64,000 nt of DNA from Cryptomeria japonica (GCF_030272615.1 NC_081414.1:1551501-1615500), one strand, 5' to 3'. Shown: positions 52,640 to 64,000, counted from the first letter of the stretch. Notes: generated by a model not told the origin, from the sequence alone. Program-made: numbers and translations.

Positions 52640-54329
52640 GTTCTCTAGTCTTGAGAGCGATTTTCAAGGCCATGGACATTCATTCCATGTTTGTCACAAG
52701 ATGACAGAGATGTGATTGAGAGATGTGGGTTGTCCTCTTTATTGGACATGCCTCGGTATATCATTAACCGAGGTTTATTGACAACGTTGGCAGAGAGGTG
52801 GCACATTGATACAAACACCTTTCACTTGGCTATGGGTGAGATGACAGTCACACCAGAGGACTGCTGTCGGATTCTGTGGATTCCTATAGTTGGGGCTGTT
52901 ACCTTATGAGCACACTGAGGAGGGTGGGATAGAGGCTCGTCGCCGCATCTTCCAGGTTGATCAAATTAGTGGGTATGAGATCCCATGGCAGGAGTTTTTG
53001 GATTTTGGTTACGTTCTATTGCCATCTGTATTAGCAGGTTTCATTGGTGGGTTTCTGTGTCCCGATCATAGGTCAAAGGGACTAGCCGTGGGATGGGGAT
53101 TGGTGCTGGAGGATATGGTGACACAGGTTTGTATGGGGGTCCTGTATGTTGGCCCATCTACACAAAGAGCTTCACCAGGTGGTATATCTGGGATACACTA
53201 GTTTATCAGCTGGGGTGACATTGTTACAGGTATGGTCCTGGGAGCATATTCTTGTGTCCAGACCACTTGCAGACAGGGATAGGCCAGGCAGTCGGGCTTA
53301 TGCTTATGGCTATACAGGTGTAGTTGTCTAGCGTAAGTTGGGAAAACTAGAGCATTGGCGGAGGGCACTGTATAATATCAATACGGTCATTTGGAGACCG
53401 TATATGGATTGCGAGGTATGGGCAAAGGACGGGCTAGAGATGCCCTATGTATATATGTTGAGGTTCTTAATTGGGCGGACACCCTTTATTATTGAGCGAT
53501 TTTTGCACAACCGTGCTGAGCAGCAGTATGGTAGACAACAAGGGATGCCACAAGGAGCATATTTATATGCTCGTCGATGACAAGATGTGCTGGAGTGGGG
53601 ACCCACTCTAGATAGCGTAGCAGCAATTGAGGAGTATATGTCGCTAGCAGGATAGATCTGGGATTATGGGGTTGGGGTTGTGGATGCTGGGAGGACAGAG
53701 GAATTTTTAGCGTACTTCGTGGCACATACAGTGGCACGTATATCTGATCTAGTAGAGATGCCGCCTGCTTTTGATGATGATGGGGATGATCAGCCACAGA
53801 GGCGAGGGGGAGCCAGACAGAGAGATGAGGAGGGAGAGGAGATAGGAGAGGGTGGCAGAGATGATGGAGGAGGTGGTGGAGGAGGAGGTAGAGGTGGTTT
53901 TGATAGAGGGCGAGGGGGTGGAGATAGGGGAAGAGGAGATGGAGGAGATAGAGGACGGATCGCTCTTGGTGCTGGTGGGGTTGGTAGGGTAGGCGCGGTG
54001 CTAGCGATGATGGATGGTATAGAGGATGATAGACGACCTACCCAGAGGAGGAGATATGATGTTCTACCTCCACCACCACCTCAAATAGGGACAGGTGTGG
54101 GTGGTACCACTACACAGGTACCCGTTTAGATTAGGGTAACCACCCATCGATAGGATTCATAGATTAGAGCGCTACAGGTCACGGTGCAGGAGCTACAGGC
54201 ACAGGTGTTAGCGCAACAACACTAGATTACGCAGATCATTGCAGTGCGAGATACAAAGAGAGAGCATCAGGGTTGGGCAAAGGACCTTGCTGATAAGTTG
54301 GAGAGAGCGACGACTGGTACCCCAGTTCG
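52640..54329 (+). pseudogene. Plant mobile domain (PMD) ORF, 5' part, antisense in element D
   Basis: The N-terminus has RCGLSSLLDMPRYIINRGLL, then AERWHIDTNTFHLAMGEMTV and TPEDCCRILWIPI. This is the PMD (aminotransferase-like) signature: RW-x(4)-THTFH-(L)-x-GEMT-VTLEDV. A +1 shift near 52895 leads to LLPYEHTEEGG, and another near 53180 to YTSLSAGVTLLQVWSWEHIL, the LLQ-x-W-x-WE motif that closes the PMD. Then come a helix-rich part, a Gly/Arg/Asp-rich linker (53850-53980), a poly-Pro stretch and a coiled coil (VTVQELQAQVLAQQH). A TTTTGCAG acceptor-like site lies before the domain at 52627. PMD proteins occur both as silencing factors (MAIN family) and inside transposons; the antisense location here favours the transposon type. 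Confidence 0.75.
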
Positions 54330-55863
54330 TGTTAGCATTTGACATTATAACAAACAATGGAAGATTGTTGGCATTTCAATAAGGATATTGAGAAGGTTGT
54401 TGATGATTATGAATATAACTGATTAAAGATATTTACCGTCTTGATATTATTATTTTGTCATTGATGTCAAGAAATTGATTTTTTAATTCAGTATGATGTT
54501 GTCATATCTTGAGAAGTATGATTTGAAGAATATAAAGATGTCGGTAAAAGACACAGAAATAATATGATGAATAAGAGGATGAATAAGGTATTCAATGGGC
54601 AACTATTACCGAGTCAGATAATGATGAGGTCATGATGTTTAGATTGTTTTGACATCATACATATGTTGTAAATTGTAAGGTTAATACTATACTATGTTAC
54701 CGAGCAAAGAACCTAGTCGGTAAACCCTAAGGAACCTAGTCGGTAAACCCTAAGGTTATCGCTATCGGTTAATGAAGGCAGAATGTCTACTGAGTGAAGT
54801 TTAGTATTTACCGAGTTGTAACCGAGCTATAACATAATACATTAAATGGTTACATGCGTTATTTAATGAAGGAAGTTGATGAGCTAGAACTGATTAAATG
54901 ATTGGTATGTCGTAAATAAAGTTTGCTAACGAATCTATAGCAATGGAAGATCGACAGGAAAATCTACAGTTCGGATTGAACCGCAATACCCTAGCACAAG
55001 TTCCAAGAAATGTATGCAAGTTCCTAGGCAGGGTAAAACGTTTTTTAGATCGAAGGATATATTGAACCTGGTCAAAGTTTGAAGATCTGATGGCTATGAT
55101 TGATCATGGGAAATGTGATGAAGTAGATTAAGCGGTTAGCTAATTCTTTATAAATAGGGAATTGTTGATAAACAATATATGCGGGCAAGTGTATGTACAA
55201 GGATGCTACATAGTGATTACCGAGCACAGAAGCTTGAAGACCTGTTTGAATAACAGAGTATAGAAGCCAATCAGATGGACAAGATTAGTTCTATGTCTAG
55301 ATTGTATTGATCAAATAAGAATCTGCTTCAGCATTTTAGATGTAAAGTTGCAGATAGATTTTTATTATTGTTATTTTGTGAAAGTGACAGAAAATCTCTT
55401 AACCGAGTGGACTTAACAGTCTTATTTGTAAAACCCTCTAGCAAGGTGACATTCTGATTGAGTGTTTGAAATCCTTTAACAAGGTCACTTCTAACAAGGT
55501 GAAGATCCTAATAGATCTGAGGGAAATCCCTTAACCGGATCACATCTAGCAATGTGTTTGTAATCTTTCACAGGATTTGCTTTTAACTGAGCATACTCTA
55601 GAAGAGTATATTTCTTAGTGGGTCCGAAATCCCACAGTGGTTTTTCCCTATTTGGGTTTCCACGTTAAATCTGGTGTTATGAGGTTTATGATGTTTATAT
55701 GCTTTTGAGTTTGTATGTTTAGCAGTTTTGGTTATATTACTAAAGTATATGTTATCGAGGTTGAATCTGATGTTTTTATGGAAGATTAAGTTTGTATGAT
55801 TCACCCCCCCTCTCATCTTGTTGGCTATTGGATATGTACTTACATTAAGTATCAGAACTATCA
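54330..55863 (+). mobile_element. 5' LTR of the Copia element
   Basis: Contains a TATA box (TATAAATAG at 55149-55157), a 22-bp tandem (GAACCTAGTCGGTAAACCCTA plus AG, about 54710-54752) and many ACCGAG words. Confidence 0.95.
55149..55157 (+). promoter_or_regulatory. TATA box of the Copia LTR
   Basis: TTTATAAATAGGGAA is conserved in the 3' LTR near 61350. Confidence 0.6.
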
Positions 55864-55865
55864 AT

Positions 55866-55877
55866 TGGTATCAGAGC
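55866..55877 (+). promoter_or_regulatory. Primer-binding site of the Copia element
   Basis: TGGTATCAGAGC, a perfect match to the standard tRNA-iMet primer site of plant Copia elements, two bases after the LTR. Confidence 0.9.
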
Positions 55878-55927
55878 TTTGGACTCCGCAAGAAAAGTTT
55901 AAAGGCACTTGAGTTAAAGATCCAAAG

Positions 55928-57145
55928 ATGTATAAGAGGGATGCATCGAAGCTGAACAAGTCAAGTTTCTCTACATGGCAGAAAAGGATGAAGCTGCACC
56001 TATCAGGAGTTGGAGAATATGCTGTATATTATTTGGAGAATGATTTCATCACACCGAGCACCTATCCATTGACAATGGAAGAGATAAAGGCAAAGAAAGA
56101 ACATATCCAAGCAATGATTGGAATCACATCTGTATTGATTGACTCAGAGTTTAATGATCTAGAAGGCTGCAATGATGCAAAGGCAATGTGGGATAAGCTC
56201 ATATTAGTATATGGAGGAGATGAACATGTTCAAAGAGCAAAAATAGATAGTCTAAGAGGACAACTTGAATCTATGAGGATGAATGAAGGTGAGAACATAA
56301 CTCAGTACTGTACAAGACTAAAGGAGATTGTCAATCAAATCAAAGGAGTAGGTGGAACTATTGAAGAAAAGGATATAACAAGTAAGTTGTTAAGAACCCT
56401 TCTACTGGCTTATGCAATCCGAGTCTCTGCAATCAATGAATTGAGGTCTGTACCTAATATGCTAGTTTCTTTAGATTCTACTATTGGTAAGCTACATGCA
56501 TTTGAGTTAAGTAACTTTGATAACAGTGGATGTTCGGTAAATAAAGTTGAATTTGCATTTAGTTCTTTTCATCTTGATGAATCTAATGATTACAATGAAA
56601 GAAAGTATAAATACTCGGAAGGAGATCACAGTGGAGCAAGTGAAAGATTTCGTAAGAACATGGAAGAAGTACACAAACTATATGAGGAAATCAGAAAGCA
56701 AGAAGAGTTTGAAGCACTATTAGCCAGAAAGTTACCGAGAGGCAAAGGTAAGTATAAAGGAAAACTACCTTTGAAATGTTTCAATTGTGATAAAATAGGA
56801 CATATGGCTTCTACCTGTCCTGACAAAGATTCTACTGAAAAGAGAGATTACCGAGATGATAGACAGAAAGACAATCATTACAAAGGACACCGAGACTTTA
56901 GAAGAAGAGATAGAAAGACATGCTTAATAGTTGATGAGGAATCCAACGATGATAAATTAGATGAAAGTGATACAGAGGAAGTAGTTTATGTGGCTATCAA
57001 AGATAGATCAGATGAAGAAAGGTATGAAGAAAAAGCCGTAATATCTCACACAAATACTAATGATTCTTGGATCATAGATAGTGGATGCTCACATCATATG
57101 ACAGGAGATAAACACAAGTTTGTTATATTAGAAGATTATGATTGA
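55928..57145 (+). pseudogene. gag: Copia gag and start of protease
   Basis: A 405-codon ORF from ATG 55928. Residues 1-200 match the UBN2/gag-polypeptide fold (FSTWQKRMKLHL, then AMWDKLILVYGGDEHVQRAK, MRMNEGENITQYCTRLKEI). A CCHC knuckle CFNCDKIGHMASTC is near residue 282. The protease begins near residue 380 with SWIIDSGCSHHMTG; DSG is the active-site motif. A TGA at 57143-57145 interrupts the protease right after EDYD, where relatives have Gly or Arg, and the frame resumes at once with YVRFGN. In a working copy gag and pol form one polyprotein. Confidence 0.93.
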
Positions 57146-58349
57146 GGCTATGTTAGATTTGGTAATGATGCACCATGTTTGGTGAAAGGTAAAGGATCTA
57201 TAACACTTCTTGACAATGCAAGATGCAATGATGTTTGTTGGGTTGAAGGTTTGAAATACAATTTGTTGAGTGTAGCACAACTAAACAACATATGTTACCG
57301 AATAGAATTTCAGAAAGGAATTGTCAAAGTTCATGACAAGAATGGAAAGTTAGCTGCTATCGGGACACAAAGAGAAGGTAACACATTTCACCTTGACTCA
57401 ACTCGTAACAAGTGTTTGTATGCAAAGATAAATGATACCTGGTTATGGCATAAAATGTTTTGTCATGTAAATTTTGATAATCTGATCAAAATAAGCAAGA
57501 AGCACCGAGTAAGAGGTCTACCAAGTCTTGAAAAACCCGAGAATGCTATGTGCCGAGGATGCCAGATGGGTAAAATGACAAGATCAAGCTTTACAAGTAA
57601 GTCTTACACTTGTAAGGGAATTTTAGATCTTGTGCACACTGATCTTTGTGGTCCTATGAAAGTTCAAAGTTATTATGGTGATAAATATTTCATATTATTT
57701 GTGGATGACTATTCAAGGATGATGTCGGTAATGTTTTTAAAAGATAAATCAGAAGCTTTTCAAATGTTTAAATGGTACAAGGCAAGAGTTGAAAATGAAA
57801 TAGGAAGACAACTGAAATGACTTAGATCAGATAGAGGAGGAGAGTTCACATCTAATGAATTCAACTTATTCTGCAATGATCATGGTATTAAAAGACAAGA
57901 CTCTGCACCGAGAACTCCACAACAAAATGGAATAGCTGAGAGAAGAAACAGATCTATTGTGGATTGTGCTAAAACCCTGATGATTGAAAAGAAAGTGCCA
58001 CAAACATTTTAGAGAGAAGCAATAAGCACAACAATTTACACCCTGAACCGAGTACAATTGAAGAAAAGTACTTTGAAGACACCATATGAAATCTGCTATG
58101 ATAAGAAACCTAATGTAAGTTATTTTAAAATCTTTGGAAGTAGATGCTATGTTCACAAAGATGATAGAAATGACAAGTTTGATTAGAAGAGTGAAGAAGG
58201 AACATTTCTAGGTTATTTTTCTAGAAGCAAAGCATTTAAATGTCTGATCAAATCATCTAACAAAATAGTAGAAAGTGCAAATGTGAAAATTGATGAATGT
58301 GCAGAAAGAAATGATGAAGGAAATTTCAAGGAACCAGAAGACTGATGAA
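57146..58349 (+). pseudogene. pol: Copia protease end and integrase
   Basis: Same frame as gag. The GAG_pre-integrase zinc finger has HKMFCH and CRGC. The catalytic core shows the first Asp in DLVHTDLCGPM, the second in FVDDYSRMMSVMFL and the Glu near 57960-57990 after RSDRGGEFTSNEF and QQNGIAERRNR, the D-D-35-E set. Stops: TGA 57818-57820 just before LRSDRGG, TAG 58010-58012 (where FW is expected) and TAG 58184-58186. A frameshift near 58330-58350 leads into the RT frame. The product would insert cDNA; here it is disabled. Confidence 0.9.
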
Positions 58350-59612
58350 TTTGTCTATGTTCAACCGACAAGTCGCACCGAGAAGACTGTTGAAGAAGAT
58401 GAAGAGAATATCCAGTTACCGAGTGATGAAGAAGATCATACAAAGCCTACCGAGCCTGTATTAGCCAAGTATGTCAGAAGACATCATGCACCAAGTCAGA
58501 TTATAGGAGATAAGGATGATCCAGTGATGACAAGGAACAAACTAAGACAAAACACATGTCTGATATCTGAATTTGAACCGAGAATAGTGAAAGAGGCATT
58601 TAATAGTGAAGATTGGATAAATGCTATGATAGAGGAGATTGATCAAATCAAGAAGAATGACACATGGACACTAATCCCAAGACCGAAGGACAAAAATGTA
58701 ATCGGTATAAAGTGGATTTTCAGAAACAAGCTAAATGAAAAAGGAGAGGTCATTCGAAAGAAAGCAAGACTAGTTTGCAAAGGTTATTCTCAAGAAGAAG
58801 GAATTGATTATGGTGAAACTTTTGCACTTGTTGCTAGACTTGAAGGAGTAAGAACATTGTTGGCATATGCTGCTTTCAAAAACTTCAAGGTATATCAAAT
58901 GGATGTCAAATCTACATTTTTGAATGGAATATTAGAAGAAGAAGTTTTTATCGAACAACCTGAAGGATTTGTTGAAGACAAGAATAAAGATCAAGTATGT
59001 AAATTGAACAAAGCTTTATATGGTTTGAAACAAGCACCTAGAGCATGGTATGAAATATTGCACTCTTATTTGATTAAGATTGGTTTTATAAGGACAAGTG
59101 AGAACATCAATATGTACATGAAGAATGATGAAAATGGAATACTGATCTCAGCCATATTTGTTGATGATATTATATTTTGTGGAAATGACTCTCTATGTAA
59201 GAACTTTGGAAATGAAATGAGCAAAGAATTTGAGATGTCATTAATCAGTGAGGTAAAGTATTTTATAGGTTTACAGATACTGCAAATGAAAAATGAGATT
59301 TTCATTACTCAATCCAAGTACATAAAGGAAATCTTGAAGAAATTTGGAATGGAGGATTCAAAACCAGTAACTACTCCTATGACTACCAACTGTAAATTAT
59401 CAAAGAATGATGAATCTGCATCTCTTGATGAGACACTTTACCGATCCATGATTGGAAAGCTACAATATGTTGTTCACAACAGACTAGACATAGTACATGC
59501 AGTAGGTATAGTTGCAAGATTCTCTGCAGATCCTAAGGAAACACACATGACATCAATCAATAGAATTTTTAGATACTTGAAAGACACAAAGGATTATGGC
59601 TTAGTATATTAG
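58290..59612 (+). pseudogene. pol: Copia reverse transcriptase
   Basis: A 440-codon open frame. RVT_2 motifs in order: [36 protein letters not shown], the first Asp in [25 protein letters not shown], the active site [10 protein letters not shown] (FVDD instead of the usual YVDD) and YFIGLQI. Then [19 protein letters not shown] and [16 protein letters not shown] lead to RNase H. It ends at TAG 59610-59612, where relatives have Trp (LVYW). Confidence 0.95.
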
Positions 59613-60110
59613 AAAGGAAATTATTTTGATTTAAAAGTTTATAATGATGCTGATTGGGCAGGCAACATTGATGACATAAAAAGCACAAGTGGAGGAGCTT
59701 TCTTTTTAGGAGAAAGACTAGTGAGTTGGCTTAGCAAGAAACAAGGATGTGTTTCACAGTCAATAGCAGAAGCTGAATACGTTGCTGCAACATTGAATTG
59801 TACCAATATTGCATGGATCAAACAATTGTTGGAAGGTATAAATGAGAAAGTTATCGAGCCAGTAACTATATTCTGTGACAATACTAGTGCCATTAACATT
59901 TCAAAAAATCCTATTATGCACTCTAAGACAAAGCACATCTCTATCAAATATCATTATCTTAGAGAAGAAGCTCAAGAGAAGAAAGTGGTGTTGGAGTATG
60001 TTAGCACAAAGGAACAAATAACAGATATCTTCACCAAGCCACTACCAAGGGACGCTTTTGAATATCTCAGAACTAAGTTAGGGGTCCTACCCCTATCTTC
60101 TACTCATTGA
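59613..60110 (+). pseudogene. pol: Copia RNase H
   Basis: In frame with RT after the TAG. Catalytic residues are visible: Asp in YNDADWAG, Glu in IAEAEYVA, Asp in FCDNTSAI, and the TKHISIKYHYLREE stretch with the last acidic site. It ends TDIFTKPLPRDAFEYLRTKL and stops at TGA 60108-60110. The domain is complete and would degrade the RNA strand of the hybrid. Confidence 0.95.
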
Positions 60111-60363
60111 CCGAGTTTGGTGAAAGCATCAATCCGATGACTCTATCGAATATCTTTTAGGAGTTGATGCTGACTTACACACTTTAGGATGTTTTCTAAA
60201 GGTGTATAGGAAATATTACAGGAAACAATACAAGATACCATACAGGGAACAGGAATTGAAGACAAAATGCTCTGACCGAGACTGAATTTACACATTACAG
60301 CAGGAATTCACTTCATACATGAAGAAATTATGTTTTAGTTCTTTACTTTTTGGCATTGTTGTC

Positions 60364-60532
60364 AAAGGGGGAGAAGAGTGATTGAAAAGACTGCAAAAAA
60401 GAGGAGAAGTCTAATGTATGGGGGAGAAGTCTGATGACAACAAGAGAGCATTTCAGCATTTCAGAATCACAGCAATCCAAATCTTTTAAGGTCAAATCAA
60501 TTGGTTTTGCCATCAATGCCAAATGGGGAGAT
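60364..60532 (+). promoter_or_regulatory. Polypurine tracts of the Copia element
   Basis: AAATGGGGAGAT (60521-60532) touches the 3' LTR and is the likely plus-strand primer. Similar tracts AAAGGGGGAGAAG (60365) and ATGGGGGAGAAG (60418) lie upstream. Several PPT-like tracts before the 3' LTR are typical of Sirevirus-type Copia. Confidence 0.8.
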
Positions 60533-62064
60533 TGTTAGCATTTGGAATTATAACAAACAATGGAAGATTGTTGGCATTTCAATAAGGATATTGAGAAGGT
60601 TGTTGATGATTATGGATATAACTGATTAAGGATGTTTACTGTCTTGATATTATTATTTTGTCATTGATGTCAAGAAATTGATTTTCTAATTCAGTATGAT
60701 GTTGCCATATCTTGAGAAGTATGATTTGAAGAATATAAAGATGTCGGTAAAAGACAGAAAGAATATGATGAATAAGAGGACGGATAAGGTATTCAATGGG
60801 TAACTATTACCGAGTCAGATAATGATGAGGTCATGATGTTTAGATTGTTTTGACATCATACATATGTTGTAAATTGTAAGGTTAATACTATACTATGTTA
60901 TCGAGCAAAGAACCTAGTCGATAAACCCTAAGGAACCTAGTCAGTAAACCCTAAGGTTATCGCTATCGGTTAATGAAGGCAGAATGTCTACCGAGTGAAG
61001 TTTAGTATTTACTGAGTTGTAACCGAGCTATAACAGAATACATTAAATGGTTACATGCGTTATTTAATGAAGGAAGCTGATGAGCTAGAACTGATTAAAT
61101 GATTGGTATGCCATAAATAAAGTTTGCTAATGAATCTATGGCAATGGAAGATCGACAGGAAAATGTACAATTCAGATTGAACCGCAATACCCTAGCACAA
61201 GTTCCAAAAAATGTATGAAAGTTCCTAGGCGGGGTAAAACGTTTTTCAGATCGAAGGATATATTGAACCTGGTCAAAGTTTGAAGATCTGATGGCTATGA
61301 TTGATCATGGGAAATGTGATGAAGGAGATTAAGCGGTTAGCTAATTGTTTATAAATAGGGAACTGTTGATAAACAATGTATACATGCAAGTGTATGCACA
61401 TGGATGCTACATAGTGATTACTGAGCACAGAAGCTTGAAGACCTGTTTGAATCCCAGAGTATAGAAGCCAAGCAGATGGACAAGATTAGTTCTATGTTTA
61501 GATTGTATTGAGCAAATAAGAATCTGCTTCAGCATTTTAGATGTGAAGTTGCAGATAGATTTTTATTACTGTTATTTTGTGAAAGTGACAGAAAATCTCT
61601 TAACTGAGTGGAATTAACAGTCTTAGTTGTAAAACCCTCTGGCAAGGTGACATTCTGATTGAGTGTTTGAAATCCTTTAACAAGGTCACTTCTAACAAGG
61701 TGAAGATCCTAACAGATCTGAGGGAAATCCCTTAACCGAGTCACATCTAGCAATGTGTTTGTAATCTTTAAGAGGATTTGCTTTTAACCGAGCATACTCT
61801 AGAAGAGTATATTTCTTAGTTGGTCCGAAATCCCACAGTGGTTTTTCCCTATTTGGGTTTTCATGTTAAATCTGGTGTTATGAGGTTTATGATTTTTATA
61901 TGCTTTTTAGTTTGTATGTTTAGCAGTTTTGGTTATATTACTGAAGTATATGTTACCGAGGTTGAATCTGATGTTTTTATGGAAGATTAAGTTTGTATGA
62001 TTCACGCCCCCTCTCATCTTGTTGGCTATTGGATCTGTACTTACATTAAGTATCAGAACTATCA
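60533..62064 (+). mobile_element. 3' LTR of the Copia element
   Basis: 1,532 bp, same ends as the 5' LTR, followed by TSD copy GTTCG. Confidence 0.95.
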
Positions 62065-62069
62065 GTTCG

Positions 62070-62312
62070 GGACACGCTGAGAGAGATACAGTACTCGGAC
62101 AAGGAGGTTGAGTATTATAGGCGTCTATACGAGGAGGTGGTCCCGCGAGGTTACAAAGCTCCTAGCTATACCGCAGTGGCATCCAGTCTATCCGACCATA
62201 GTCATATGAGGATAGAGAGCAGAGGTGTGCCTGCCCGACGTGATCCACCTGGTGGAGATCCAGACGATGGGACATCTATTGTTAGACCGTCAGCCTCAGG
62301 AGATAGTCATAC
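62070..62312 (+). pseudogene. PMD ORF of element D, 3' part
   Basis: Directly after the second TSD copy the coiled-coil tail continues: REIQYSDKEVEYYRRLYEEV, then a Ser/Arg/Pro-rich end (SHMRIESRGVPARRDPPGG) and TGA at about 62311. Removing the Copia element and one GTTCG joins it in frame to the part that ends at 54329. Confidence 0.7.
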
Positions 62313-63634
62313 TTGAGAGACCTGTCTCTCCACATGTGATTTGTTATTGATGATGATTGATGATATGCATTATGTTTTTGATATGAGATTGATACTTAGA
62401 TAATAATGCTCTTGATTTTGATGATGATGTGAATGTATGATTCATGATGAGATGAGTGAGAATGTGGTGATGCATTAGATTGATTACTTTGATGTATGAG
62501 AGGTATCTTGAAAATGAGATGTATGATAATGATAATGATGTGAGACTAATGCAAGATTTAAGAAAATGCAACTAAATGAAAGTTTATAGAATGATATGCA
62601 ACTAAATGCAAAAATGATATGCAACTAAATGCAATATTTAAAATGATATGTAACTAAATGCAAGATTTAAAATGATATGTAACTAAATGATCACTTTAAG
62701 TATGTCATTGTCATTCTTGTTTAGTCACTTGTTTGTGCTTTTTTTTGTTTGTCATCATTGAGATTTTGATATGCTGGAAGTTAATACAAGCATCATGGTA
62801 TAATTGAACCATAACGACCTGAGTATGACTTACATGGATGTTTGGTATTGCAAGATGACACAAGCGTCGAGGTATAATTGAACCAAGACGACCTGAGTGT
62901 GGCTTGCGTAAAAAAAACAAGAGTTAACCATTTGTATGTGCAAAGTGGAAAATTTCTTCAATGATATGTTTCCAATCATGTCTTGAGACAAATTTGCATC
63001 GTACGAATGATCGCCTCACAGACAAAAAACCAAAAAAATCAGATTCCTTCGTTGCTTCTCTAGCTCAATGCATCCTTGAGTAGCTCAGAAGATCTAATGA
63101 TTCAAAATTAAGATAAAAAATAGTCAAAACTTCATGCCATATGTAAACAAATCATAATTCAGAAAATCATCCATCATGTGTGCAAAGTTGTAGTTGGATA
63201 ATGGTCTTGTTTTTCTAGCCCGATGAGCAGTTTTTGACATTGATTCTCTAGTATGCTGTGATTCTTGTTTGTTGTCGGAATGATGAAAGTGAGAGGAATG
63301 TTGCCCCTAGTCATAGATGTATTGATGTGGATATACACGTTGATCACCAAGCCATGGTGGGATATGAATGAATAACTGTTTTTAGATAATCAAGGACAAT
63401 GACTACGCTAAGTATGCCTAGGATAATGCTGCATGAACAAGTGTGCTGGCGATGGCTATTAGCTGAGACTAGATGGATCAAAGATATGAGTATTGATAGA
63501 TAGAGGAGCCATTTTCTCACAAATAGCGCCCATTGCCAGGTTTTCACTACTTGTTTTATTGCACTTTTTTTGAATTGTTCTTGATTTTTTTGTATTTTTT
63601 TTGTATTTTTTGCTTTTTCCGTGTATTGGATGAC
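62313..63634. repeat. Spacer of element D with two local repeats
   Basis: At 62560-62695 a unit AAAATGATATG(C/T)AACTAAATGC of about 30 bp repeats four to five times. At 62780-62895 a block with GGTATAATTGAACCA...ACGACCTGAGT is duplicated at about 82 bp. TGATGATGATG words fill 62341-62460. No gene is supported. Confidence 0.7.
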
Positions 63635-64000
63635 TCAAGTGTATAATTTCTTTAGATGGATACTGTTGGTTGGTTCTTCGAGCACATCCCTTTCTGAAGT
63701 TGTTAACTAATATGTGCCTTATTCGTAGGCTGAGATGATGACAAAAGGACCCAACTAGTTAGGTTCAAACTTCCCCTTATTTTCTCGATTCTGTTGATTT
63801 CTCAAATTTTCCTTTAGCACGAGATCACCGAATTTAAAAGCCCTTGGGATGACTTTGTAATTATAGCTTCTGCACATTCGCTGCCGATATGCCTTGAGAT
63901 GGTCATAGGCATGTTGTGGTTTTTCATCAAGAAGCTCTAGTTCATGCAACCTGTTTACTTGATATTCCTCATCTGGTATGAGGCCCTTCAAAGATACTCA
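63635..64000 (-). pseudogene. pol: Gypsy integrase C-terminal domain, cut by the window edge
   Basis: The minus strand reads LLDEKPQHAYDHLKAYRQRM, CRSYNYKVIPRAFKFGDLVL, then GKFEPN-stop-LGPFVI (TAG where Trp is expected), two further stops (SAYE-stop-GTY-stop-LTTS) and the end IHLKKLYT with TGA at 63635-63637. This is the post-core region and GPY/F-type module that closes Ty3/Gypsy integrase. No chromodomain follows. The catalytic core lies beyond the right edge. Confidence 0.85.

Larger units (their letters stand above)
54330..62064 (+). mobile_element. Nearly complete Ty1/Copia retrotransposon, TSD GTTCG
   Basis: LTRs of 1,534 bp (54330-55863) and 1,532 bp (60533-62064) start TGTTAGCATTTG and end AGAACTATCA. 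Perfect TSD GTTCG at 54325-54329 and 62065-62069. Total 7,735 bp. Internal order: PBS, gag, protease, integrase, reverse transcriptase, RNase H, PPT, the Copia order. Five stops and one frameshift disable it. Over the first 700 bp the LTRs differ at roughly 3-4% of positions by eye, so the insertion is not new. RT and RNase H phrases ([35 protein letters not shown]) and several purine tracts before the 3' LTR recall Sirevirus-related Copia; the clade is uncertain. Confidence 0.97.
49580..64000 (-). mobile_element. Element D: minus-strand Gypsy element with antisense PMD ORF, split by Copia
   Basis: Reading on the minus strand from the right edge: integrase C-terminus (64000-63635), a repeat-bearing spacer, a PMD-type ORF lying antisense to the element (62312-52640, broken by the Copia insertion), a spacer with degenerate repeats, a polypurine tract (51024-51011) and an LTR (51010 to about 49580). 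This order (pol, antisense extra ORF, PPT, LTR) is known from Tat/Ogre-type plant Gypsy elements. The 5' half lies beyond the window. All the parts agree in order and strand, but that they belong to one insertion is inference. Confidence 0.55.

Noticed and set aside
54710-54752. AAACCCTAA words resembling plant telomere repeats
   Set aside because: Only two copies within a 22-bp duplication of the Copia LTR; also in the 3' LTR. Not an interstitial telomere tract.

Overview
The window reads as intergenic DNA from a very large plant nuclear genome, most likely a gymnosperm (conifer-like). This rests on nested plant-type LTR retrotransposons, plant mobile domain (PMD) sequences, an L1-type plant LINE, a decayed plant receptor-kinase fragment and the lack of any intact host gene. 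The species cannot be named from the sequence. No rRNA gene, functional tRNA gene or CRISPR array is visible.

Layout. 1-3.86 kb: a partial unrecognised ORF at the left edge and scraps of LTR elements. 3.87-4.97 kb: a 5'-truncated LINE with a 15-bp target-site duplication (TSD). Its 3' region carries an intact 191-codon ORF after the RNase H end. 5.5-6.0 kb: GAACTT-type hexamer repeat. 6.0-14.88 kb: element A, a Gypsy-like element bounded by a perfect AAGAC TSD but rearranged inside. A partial LTR is fused head-to-head to an inverted gag-leader-LTR block, then follow a sense extra ORF (aORF), polypurine tract (PPT) and LTR. A 4,009-bp solo LTR with its own GGTAT TSD splits the aORF. 14.9-22.7 kb: palindrome-rich repeats and a long minus-strand pseudogene in two pieces. 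22.7-26.3 kb: a second, diverged relative of the long LTR, then a gag remnant.

29.95-35.86 kb: a decayed lectin-type receptor-kinase fragment split by element B (30480-35791). Element B has two 263-bp LTRs, a tRNA-Asp-type primer site, one long gag-protease frame with scattered nonsense codons, a pol deletion and the same 3' aORF as A. 37.86-41.46 kb: another long minus-strand pseudogene with a 188-bp tandem duplication. 44.1-44.4 kb: a 334-bp TRIM-like element whose two 135-bp LTRs each hold a tRNA-gene-like Pol III unit. 45.4-48.6 kb: hairpins, a (GA)n tract and small tandem or foldback repeats.

49.6-64 kb: element D, a minus-strand Gypsy element seen from its LTR through an antisense PMD ORF to the integrase C-terminus at the right edge. 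A nearly complete Copia element (54330-62064, perfect GTTCG TSD, LTRs of 1534 and 1532 bp) is inserted in the PMD ORF.

Functionally this is a record of transposon nesting and decay. Most nonsense codons are TGA or TAG where relatives suggest CGA, CAG or TGG, as expected for C-to-T decay of methylated repeats. The items most worth pursuing are the ORF in the LINE 3' region, the tRNA-bearing TRIM, the rearranged element A, and the regularly spaced palindromes inside the 4-kb LTR.
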